Program-made: the position numbers and the translations under genes | NCBI GenBank assembly: GCA_024401435.1 | Contig: JAKSLB010000025.1 | Coordinates: forward strand, 1 to 45,939 | Direction: 5' to 3' | Origin: Paludibacteraceae bacterium | Lineage (GTDB): Bacteria > Bacteroidota > Bacteroidia > Bacteroidales > Paludibacteraceae | DNA length: 45,939 nucleotides | Shown: positions 39,571-45,939 of the stretch, piece after piece | How the letters are laid out: each line of letters starts with the position of its first letter | Numbering within the stretch: the first letter of the stretch is position 1 | The notes under the pieces: generated by a model | Told to the model about the DNA's origin: nothing | What the model saw: only the letters and a program-made list of their open reading frames with translations | Databases searched by the model: none

Positions 39571-39574
39571 TTTT

Positions 39575-39605
39575 TTAAGTCCATACATAATGTATGGACT
39601 TTTAG
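39575..39605. terminator. Terminator
   Basis: AAGTCCATAC (39577-39586) pairs with GTATGGACTT (39592-39601), 10 bp, followed by TT-rich sequence. Confidence 0.85.
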
Positions 39606-39623
39606 TCTAAATGGAGTATTAAA

Positions 39624-40100
39624 ATGAGATTGATTGAAGGTAGAATTGTTGAAATTGATGAAATCGTTGTACCAGATAATATGTATATTGCTTGGAAAAA
39701 TAATGACTATACTGGTCTAAATGATGATGAAATCAAGGAAATGGAAGACTTCTTTAATAAGTATAGTGGTTGCACATTTGAGGAAGATGAAGAAAGAAGA
39801 GGCTTCCGTCATAGAAACGATGTCAACAATGTTGGTGGTGAATGTGTAGTCCTCCGTGTGTTTGGTGAACTTGAACATCCAATTGATGAAGCAATTGAAA
39901 CCGACTATACTAGAAATGTTAATGTTATTTTTTCTAGCCTAACGGATATGCTTGACTTTTATCAATTTGTTAAGGAAGAAGATTCTAGAGTTGAAGTCAA
40001 GGCTATAAGTAGAGCTAAAAAGTCAATTAGTATTGAAGCCCCCAATAGTTTCATAAATGATGTTAAACTTGACTTTGATTGTCAAGTTGAAGACATCTAG
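39624..40100 (+). CDS. Hypothetical protein, 158 aa
   Basis: GGAG precedes the ATG at 39624. Acidic, mixed alpha/beta, with an acidic patch FEEDEERRGFRHRND in the middle. Forms a unit of its own between terminators at 39575-39605 and 40122-40153. No family recognised. Confidence 0.55.
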   Translation: MRLIEGRIVEIDEIVVPDNMYIAWKNNDYTGLNDDEIKEMEDFFNKYSGCTFEEDEERRGFRHRNDVNNVGGECVVLRVFGELEHPIDEAIETDYTRNVNVIFSSLTDMLDFYQFVKEEDSRVEVKAISRAKKSISIEAPNSFINDVKLDFDCQVEDI

Positions 40101-40121
40101 AACCATTTTTTGATTCATTAA

Positions 40122-40153
40122 AAAAACACAGACTTTAATTGTCTGTGTTTTTT
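40122..40153. terminator. Bidirectional terminator
   Basis: AAACACAGAC (40124-40133) pairs with GTCTGTGTTT (40141-40150), 10 bp, between convergent genes ending at 40100 (+) and 40173 (-). Confidence 0.9.
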
Positions 40154-40172
40154 ATTGTAATGTAAACAAAAA

Positions 40173-40358
40173 TTAAAGATTTAGGAATTCATCAATTTCG
40201 CCAACAATTTCATATTTCAATTCATCTGGCAATAGACCATTTAGGATTGTGAGCATTGTACTAGCATCAATACCTTTTTCCTTGGCTATTTCTTCAATAT
40301 CCACCTTCATTCCAAATCTTTCATTCATTTCTTTGACATTTTCATCAATGACAATCAT
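40173..40358 (-). CDS. Small helical protein
   Basis: 61 aa (MIVIDENVKEMNERFGMKVD...), acidic, all-helical, with AAAAGGATT before the ATG. It follows the Dps-like gene by 14 nt and is co-transcribed with it. Function unknown. Confidence 0.55.
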   Translation of the reverse strand: MIVIDENVKEMNERFGMKVDIEEIAKEKGIDASTMLTILNGLLPDELKYEIVGEIDEFLNL

Positions 40359-40372
40359 AATGCAATCCTTTT

Positions 40373-40792
40373 TTAGGTTTCGTAATTCTTCAAGATGGCT
40401 AGTTTTTGTGTAACAGACTTTAGCAAGTCATCAAACACTGCACTAACGGCACGGTTAGAAACAAAGGACTGTGCTACTGTGTTTGCTTGGTTTAGATAGT
40501 CCTCAATCTTGAGGCAAACATCATCGTGATTATATTGAACATCATTGATTTGTAGCATTGTTGAATTTACGGAAATTGGAGTATAAGCCATAGCGGTTTC
40601 AGCAAGGGTATCTGCAAAGACACGAACTTCATCATAGATTTCATAAAGGGTTTCGTGAGCCGACTTTGTAGTAGCCATCCAATGCCATAGGTTCAACTTT
40701 GTGGTAAATAGCAAGGATTGAACGGCAAAGTCAAACAAAGCCTTGTATTCATCTTGCTTTTGCTGTACTAGAAAATTACTGAAATCACTCAT
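40373..40792 (-). CDS. Dps/ferritin-like protein
   Basis: 139 aa with the four-helix pattern of the ferritin-like fold. The first helix ends in LFTTKLNLWHWMATTKSAHE, matching the Dps ferroxidase segment (LHW/H...H...H type), followed by EIYDEVRVFADTLAETAMAY, where Dps has D/E ligands. It is shorter than Dps (~165 aa), and the third and fourth helices are weakly conserved. Role could be iron storage, DNA protection or a virion part. AAGGAATT precedes the ATG. Confidence 0.6.
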   Translation of the reverse strand: MSDFSNFLVQQKQDEYKALFDFAVQSLLFTTKLNLWHWMATTKSAHETLYEIYDEVRVFADTLAETAMAYTPISVNSTMLQINDVQYNHDDVCLKIEDYLNQANTVAQSFVSNRAVSAVFDDLLKSVTQKLAILKNYET

Positions 40793-40838
40793 TAGATTAA
40801 TTCCTTTTTACTTATATATGATTTTGAGGTTTTCCTTT

Positions 40839-40844
40839 TATATT
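40839..40844 (+). promoter_or_regulatory. -10 box with leaderless geometry (rad50-like gene)
   Basis: TATATT, 6 nt, ATG at 40851. Preceded by pyrimidine-rich sequence without a ribosome site. Confidence 0.5.
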
Positions 40845-40850
40845 TGTTAT

Positions 40851-42533
40851 ATGAACCTCAATTTTCACTATGTAGCATTCAAGAATATATTGTCCTATGG
40901 CAACAAGTTGACTAGGATAGACTTTGATAAGGGGTTAACCCTAATATCCGCAACAAACGGAAGCGGTAAAAGTTCAATTCTAGACGCATTGAACTATTGT
41001 CTATATGGAAAGGCATATAGAGATATAAAGATTGACCAACTAATCAATAGGGTCAACAAGAAACAAATGTTTTGTGAAATTGAGTTTGAGCTAAACAACA
41101 AGGTATACAAGGTACAAAGGGGCAAGAAACCTGACATCTTCAAGATTTATGAAGATGGTGTTGAAATAGATATGCTTTCAACGAAGAAGAACAACCAAGA
41201 ATACCTAAACAACCTAATGCACATCGGTGACAATCTTTTCCGTATGATTATTTGCATAAGTAGTGGTGATAAGCCGTTCCTTGCAAAGACCGCTGCCGAA
41301 AAAAGAAAGCAACTTGAAGAAATGTTTTCCCTAAATGTACTAGGCAACATCACTTCTGACCTAAAAAAGGAAAAGGTCATCCTAAATAGCGACTACAAGT
41401 CCTCAACAAATGACTACAATTCCCAAAAGGGTCTAGCCGAATCATATAGAAACCAAAAGGCAATAATTACGGAACAAAACTCCAAACTTGAAACCATAAA
41501 TGCCGAAAACATAAAGTCTATTGAGGATAGGATTGTAGCAAAGAAAGAAGAAATTGCGAAATTGGAACGCAATATCAAGAAATGTGAAGATGAACTTGAA
41601 AAGCACACCATAACGACTACATCTGAAGAATTAAAAGAAAAGTTGATTAAGGCTAAAGTTGAAATAGAAGGCATCAAGAAGAACATTGACACTTTGGGTG
41701 ACAAATGTCCTATATGTGGCAATACGGATGTAACCCACATTCAACACCACAAGGATGAACTTAATAAAGAATTGAGTGAAATCATTGAAAAGGCAAAGTC
41801 TTGGAAGGAGGAATACATATCCGTCAACCAAGAGGAAGAGTTCATCAACACATTGAAGAACAACATAGCACAATTCAATACGGACAAGTCCTACAAGGAC
41901 AATGAATTGAGTTCCATAAATGTTGAAAAGGAAAACTTTAAACCAATTGACTTGTTGGATTGTAGCGAAGTTGATATGAGTTTGAAGGACACCATAGAAA
42001 ACATAGACAAAATTTACAACAACCTTACCAATTTGGAAAAGGAATTGAAAATCAATGGTGATTTGATAGAAATCCTATCAGATAACGGAATAAAGCGTCA
42101 TTTCTTCAACAAGTTAATTCCTTTGTTGAATCAAGACATCGCAAAGTATCTTGAGGAATTTGGATTGAACATAAAGATTACAGTAGAAGATAACTTTGAC
42201 ACTATAATAACGGACTACCGAAATGAAATTGCCTATGAAGCATTCTCTTGTGGTGAAAGGACTAGAATTGACCTTGCTATGCTTTTGTCTATGTATAACA
42301 TTTGTATAAAGTTGTCTAGTCTAAAGTGCAACCTATTGTTCATTGATGAATTACTAGACACTGGTATAGATGACAATGGTCTTATGGCATTTATGGGTAC
42401 TATTTGTAGGATAACAAAGGAAAATAAGTTAAGTAGTTATATCATTTCCCATAAGCTACAAAAGACACCTATGATAAACAATGTGCTAAAGATTGAAAAG
42501 AATAATATGTTTAGTGAAATCACGAAGGTGTAG
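40851..42533 (+). CDS. gp46/SbcC/Rad50-like recombination ATPase
   Basis: 560 aa from the ATG at 40851. Walker A at residues 34-41 (ATNGSGKS), a Q-loop region, long coiled coil from about 185 to 430 broken by a zinc hook C286-P-I-C289, the ABC signature region SCGERTRID (about 464), and Walker B LLFIDELLD (about 495). With its Mre11-like partner (gp47 in T4) it processes DNA ends for recombination and degrades host DNA. No gp47 gene is in the window. Lengths and order match T4 gp46 (560 aa). Confidence 0.92.
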   Translation: MNLNFHYVAFKNILSYGNKLTRIDFDKGLTLISATNGSGKSSILDALNYCLYGKAYRDIKIDQLINRVNKKQMFCEIEFELNNKVYKVQRGKKPDIFKIYEDGVEIDMLSTKKNNQEYLNNLMHIGDNLFRMIICISSGDKPFLAKTAAEKRKQLEEMFSLNVLGNITSDLKKEKVILNSDYKSSTNDYNSQKGLAESYRNQKAIITEQNSKLETINAENIKSIEDRIVAKKEEIAKLERNIKKCEDELEKHTITTTSEELKEKLIKAKVEIEGIKKNIDTLGDKCPICGNTDVTHIQHHKDELNKELSEIIEKAKSWKEEYISVNQEEEFINTLKNNIAQFNTDKSYKDNELSSINVEKENFKPIDLLDCSEVDMSLKDTIENIDKIYNNLTNLEKELKINGDLIEILSDNGIKRHFFNKLIPLLNQDIAKYLEEFGLNIKITVEDNFDTIITDYRNEIAYEAFSCGERTRIDLAMLLSMYNICIKLSSLKCNLLFIDELLDTGIDDNGLMAFMGTICRITKENKLSSYIISHKLQKTPMINNVLKIEKNNMFSEITKV

Positions 42534-42551
42534 CAACCACATATATAATAT

Positions 42552-44774
42552 GTGATAGTAAATACTAACAATGAATCTTTTTCAACTAGCATTACAAATG
42601 TCGTAGTCTACACCACACCGCCAAAGGTGGTTAAGGACAACACTAACTATGTGTTGTTCAAGGGTGATACATTAAATGTAAGTCTAACCATAACCGATAA
42701 ATATGGATTGGATGAGAAAGTTTTAAAGGAAAACTTTTACCCCTTTGGTATCTCCATTTCTGAAGATAGTGCTTTCTATGAATATTTTGTAGATTTCCTA
42801 GATGATATTATTGTTAGTGAAACTAACGAAAAGATAGTTATAGACAAGAATTCCAAGTTCTACAAATTCTTTTTTGAAGAATTCTTAAAGAAGAATAAGG
42901 AAAGTTATCTTGTTGAATTGAAAAAGACCTATGACGGAACTGAAGATGCCGATATAAGAAATGGTGTCATTAGAGATATTTATAGCAACATTGTTCTATG
43001 TGATTCTACATTGGAAGAAACCGAAGATGGTTTCTTATACAAAGTGGCATTTAATCTAGGAACTAACTTTGATTATAGTGTACTTTACAACAATGAAAGC
43101 GAAAAGAACAACATATCTTTCCAATGTGTCAATGTGGGCGGTACAACGCTTGAAACTCCTTATGAGTTCACAAAGAACAAATTCGTATACATACCAATGA
43201 CTAGGGAAGAATATGTAAAGTCTCTTGGTCCTGTTGATATAATATTTGATAACTATTTTCCAGAAAATATGTTCTTGTTGGATAAACAACCTGGTCATTG
43301 TGATGCAATAGTAGTGAAGAATATTGAATCAACTATAATCCCACTAGATGTTGTATTTGAACTTCAACCAAACTCAATAGGTCTAATCAAGAACCCATAT
43401 AGAGAAAGTCAAGAAGCATTCCATCAAACAATCAACGCATTGACTGAAGATGGTTATATCATAATAAACGGATACTATGTATCCAAACTTGATGATGAAG
43501 AACTTAACAGACTATTAAAGAATTTTACAAAGAATACCGCAACTTGTGGCGAATGGATTAAATATAGCTCTAGAAACATCCGTAAGATTGAAACTATGCC
43601 TACCGCAAAGTTTATGGATGATACTAATGCAAAGGGGTTTGCCGAATACACCAAGCAAATCTTGAATTCCCTATATGTTGAAAAGGGTGATACTCATAGA
43701 CTATCCGTCCTTGAAAAGATTGGAAGAATAAACAACTTCAATAACAATGATGAAATTGAAAGTGACTTGATTTCCTACAACTCTTATAGACAAAGCGTTG
43801 ACATCAATACGGAAGATGTCAACAAGATTAGAAATCATACAAACATTCAATCAAGTGGTGAAAAGTTATTTAGAACCATATTGAACTATGTACCTATGAT
43901 TAATATGTACAAAGGTACGGAAATGGCTATATCCGCTATCGTTAGGGCTTTGGGCATCCCAGCCGAAGTCATAACCAAGTCATATAATATGAAATACGAT
44001 TTATATGACAATACGGAATATCACAAGAATGACCAAGAATGGTTTGAAACCGACCATTTCTCATTAAGACTCAAGGAAATAAACTGGAATGACCTAAAGT
44101 CAATTGCATCATCCTTAAAGAAGATTATAATTGACAACAAACCAGTTCCAAAGGTTTTTGAAGACTTTATCATTGAGATTGTAGGTGACTTGGATATGCT
44201 CATCCATCACCACGGAGAAGTGGTGGATAATAAATCTATTAAAGATTATTCATACGCATTAAGCAATTATCTTGAAGTTTGTACTTTCTCAAAGGCTCAA
44301 TACGATGTTAGTTCAAAAAAGTTGATACTACCTGTTAGAATTGACGGAATGAAGATATTCCAAAGTAGTGGAAATAAAGAATCAAAGGATTGGAGAACTC
44401 TTTATACACAAGAATATCAAAAAACATACTATAATAGCAATGAAAAAAATCAAGTACATTATACAAAGAACATAATGAACCTATTGGACAAGTTCTATAT
44501 CAACAACCTAAAGTATAAAAAGAACTTTACAATAGCCGTTCTAAATGATATTACAGATGAAATCCAACTTGTAAAGGAAGTTGACATTGAAGACATGGAA
44601 CTTGTAGCAAGTGGAAACTATTACGAATTTTTGGTAAACGATACTTCATTATCCGTAATAAATAAACATAAGATTGCTATTGGTTTCGTATTGAACCCAT
44701 CAAATGGTCATTCCCCTATGGCTATTGACCTATCTACTAGCGATAACGACTATATAGCAACAAGGGAGGATTAA
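42552..44774 (+). CDS. Large tail/baseplate structural protein
   Basis: 740 aa. GTG start at 42552 follows a TATATAATAT tract; no better start with a ribosome site is visible. The N-terminal ~230 residues are beta-rich. The central part (about 440-490, FRTILNYVPMINMYKGTEMAISAIVRALG) recalls P2 gpI-like baseplate wedge proteins, where a kGT...A...a.G motif is typical. The C-terminal third is mixed. It precedes the tube-like gene by 1 nt, fitting a baseplate/tail operon. Exact role (wedge component or tape-associated) is undecided. Confidence 0.5.
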   Translation: MIVNTNNESFSTSITNVVVYTTPPKVVKDNTNYVLFKGDTLNVSLTITDKYGLDEKVLKENFYPFGISISEDSAFYEYFVDFLDDIIVSETNEKIVIDKNSKFYKFFFEEFLKKNKESYLVELKKTYDGTEDADIRNGVIRDIYSNIVLCDSTLEETEDGFLYKVAFNLGTNFDYSVLYNNESEKNNISFQCVNVGGTTLETPYEFTKNKFVYIPMTREEYVKSLGPVDIIFDNYFPENMFLLDKQPGHCDAIVVKNIESTIIPLDVVFELQPNSIGLIKNPYRESQEAFHQTINALTEDGYIIINGYYVSKLDDEELNRLLKNFTKNTATCGEWIKYSSRNIRKIETMPTAKFMDDTNAKGFAEYTKQILNSLYVEKGDTHRLSVLEKIGRINNFNNNDEIESDLISYNSYRQSVDINTEDVNKIRNHTNIQSSGEKLFRTILNYVPMINMYKGTEMAISAIVRALGIPAEVITKSYNMKYDLYDNTEYHKNDQEWFETDHFSLRLKEINWNDLKSIASSLKKIIIDNKPVPKVFEDFIIEIVGDLDMLIHHHGEVVDNKSIKDYSYALSNYLEVCTFSKAQYDVSSKKLILPVRIDGMKIFQSSGNKESKDWRTLYTQEYQKTYYNSNEKNQVHYTKNIMNLLDKFYINNLKYKKNFTIAVLNDITDEIQLVKEVDIEDMELVASGNYYEFLVNDTSLSVINKHKIAIGFVLNPSNGHSPMAIDLSTSDNDYIATRED

Positions 44775-44775
44775 T

Positions 44776-45939
44776 ATGGGATTGAATAACATATTCGCCA
44801 ACGCAAACTATATGCAACAACCTGTTGTAAAATGGTGCTTTAGGGTTGAATTCTATAAAGACCCAGATTCGGTTGTTGATTCTATGAGTGTCATCGGTGG
44901 TGTTGACATTAACGGAAAAGCATACGCATCGCAATCAAATATAACAAATAAGCAATTGATATTAGCCGATGGTGGTGCTGACTTGTCAAATGCCGTTAAG
45001 AAGATTTCATTTCCATCCCCTACAATAAACTCCGTTGATGTTCATTTCATGGGCTTTGTAAAAAGCCTTCCTTCCGTAATAACACAAAATGGTGAACTTG
45101 AAATAACATTCCACGATGATGGTGCTACAAGAATATTTGGTTTGTTGAGAAATATGTTCCCCAAGTATCATAAGAACTATGATGGCACAATGCAATATAT
45201 GGATGAATTGAATGTGTCATTGTACACCATTAAGTTATATGTATATGACTATAATACTGTAAACCAATACAATAGTCAACAAGGTGATACATTCCTTGAT
45301 AGCGAAAGTGGTGAACGAAGTTTGCTTTATAGATACGAATTCAAGAAATGCTGGATGTCTGAATTGAATCACGGCAATGAGTTCTCCCATGATTCAGAAG
45401 ATATAAGCGAAATAATTTGTAAGTTCAAGTATTCCTATGTGGATAGAAACTCTAACTCCTTGTACAAGATGTATCAACAAATGGAAGTGGATGCTTGGAA
45501 TGCCGAATACGAACAAATTCAACAAGACATTGCTGAACAAAATGCAAAATGGGAAGCGGAAAAGGCACAAGAACAACAAAGAATGCAAGAGGAAATTGCT
45601 AAAGAACAAGAAATCCTCAATGAAAATACAATCAATTCTGAAATTGCAAATGAACAAACCGATGCAGGTTATAATAGTGCGTTAAAGGCTAATGCGGAAT
45701 CAAATGCAAAGGAACAAGAGGAAATTGCTAGAAATTCTGCTTTCGCTAGAAGTCAAAGTGAAGGCAATGCCGAAGAAGCATATAAAAACGCAAAGGCAAA
45801 GGCTGAAGATGATTTTAGACGCTCAATCGGTAATGGCAATACACAAGAATACGATGCGGATAGTGTCGGTGGCGGTGTGTTAACAGAATATGGACAAAAC
45901 TCCGTAAACTACAACAAGTATTGGCAACAAAAACTTGTA
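44776..45939 (+). CDS. Tail-tube or baseplate tube-cap-like protein, 3' end outside window
   Basis: Open to the right edge, 388 residues visible. ATG at 44776 has AGGGAGGA directly upstream and lies 1 nt behind the preceding stop. Residues 1-230 resemble the gp19/gp54 tube fold: VKWCFRVEFYKDP, then KKISFPSPTINSVDVHFMGF and a conserved LEITFHDDGATRIFGLLRNMF. After about 235 a long charged, Gln/Glu/Ala-rich coiled coil follows (EYEQIQQDIAEQNAKWEAEK...), then a Gly-rich linker. T4 tube proteins lack such an extension, so it may be a fusion with a tape-measure or baseplate-hub part. Confidence 0.55.
   Translation, partial: MGLNNIFANANYMQQPVVKWCFRVEFYKDPDSVVDSMSVIGGVDINGKAYASQSNITNKQLILADGGADLSNAVKKISFPSPTINSVDVHFMGFVKSLPSVITQNGELEITFHDDGATRIFGLLRNMFPKYHKNYDGTMQYMDELNVSLYTIKLYVYDYNTVNQYNSQQGDTFLDSESGERSLLYRYEFKKCWMSELNHGNEFSHDSEDISEIICKFKYSYVDRNSNSLYKMYQQMEVDAWNAEYEQIQQDIAEQNAKWEAEKAQEQQRMQEEIAKEQEILNENTINSEIANEQTDAGYNSALKANAESNAKEQEEIARNSAFARSQSEGNAEEAYKNAKAKAEDDFRRSIGNGNTQEYDADSVGGGVLTEYGQNSVNYNKYWQQKLV

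Noticed and set aside
1-45939. tRNA genes and CRISPR arrays
   Set aside because: Reading both strands I saw no cloverleaf with T-loop consensus and no regularly spaced repeats. A tRNA-scanning program would settle the former.
1-45939. Alternative genetic code (stop reassignment)
   Set aside because: TAG, TGA and TAA all end well-defined genes before terminators (for example TAG at 443 and 18290, TAA at 28827).

Overview
The window is a stretch of a large, strictly lytic-looking tailed phage (contractile-tailed myovirus, T4-like in gene content). It is visibly AT-rich, densely packed on both strands, and uses the standard code with TAA, TGA and TAG stops. Phage hallmarks are a very long tail sheath protein (28827-32204), a gp13-like neck protein (1731-2564), a large tail or baseplate protein followed by a tube-like protein at the right edge (42552-45939), a UvsX/RecA recombinase (17193-18290), a UvsW-like helicase (38101-39570), a gp46/Rad50-like ATPase (40851-42533), a RuvC-like resolvase (10727-11395), two free-standing homing endonucleases and a beta-class DNA methyltransferase. 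Auxiliary genes copied from cellular functions (IF-1, GroES, a Dps/ferritin-like protein, a ThyX-like protein, a SemiSWEET-like and an FNT-like membrane protein) fit a jumbo-size genome, but genome size is inference. The host cannot be fixed. A relic peptide resembling Bacteroidota/Fibrobacterota protein C-termini and several TATATTTG -10 boxes are weak hints, while TTGACA-17-TATATT promoters and AAGGAG ribosome sites are generic.

Layout. 1-5600: short genes, a cytidine-deaminase-like enzyme, the neck protein and the first homing endonuclease. 5648-11395: a long minus-strand run of small overlapping unknown genes headed by the RuvC-like resolvase. 11457-15628: a leucine-rich-repeat protein (plus) facing a minus-strand block with a ThyX-like protein, a tagged phosphoribosyltransferase-like protein and an IF-1 operon ending in a SemiSWEET. 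15708-22927: structural-looking proteins and UvsX. 22957-24383: a TnpB-carrying mobile element with terminal inverted repeats and a probable 8-bp target duplication. 24422-28778: small genes, GroES and an FNT-like operon. 28827-33999: tail sheath, divergent from the second homing endonuclease. 34037-36060: a tagged gene and two structured non-coding stretches. 36053-38044: a small-gene operon and the methyltransferase. 38101-45939: recombination and replication genes, the Dps-like operon and tail genes.

Most notable signal. Five unrelated minus-strand proteins start with almost the same 20-residue peptide, MKKVLLTESEYRKV..VLNE (443-856, 1352-1696, 13516-14481, 24787-25065, 34037-34609). In four of them it ends in LNE, which fits the (L/I)-x-E cleavage rule of T4-type prohead proteases. 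I read it as a removable capsid-targeting tag that would load varied cargo into the head. Other leads are the TIR-bounded TnpB element, a ~200-nt multi-hairpin 5' leader at 35200-35400, a 17-bp inverted repeat around 35900-35990, and recurring TATATT boxes placed 6-8 nt before start codons, which implies leaderless mRNAs.
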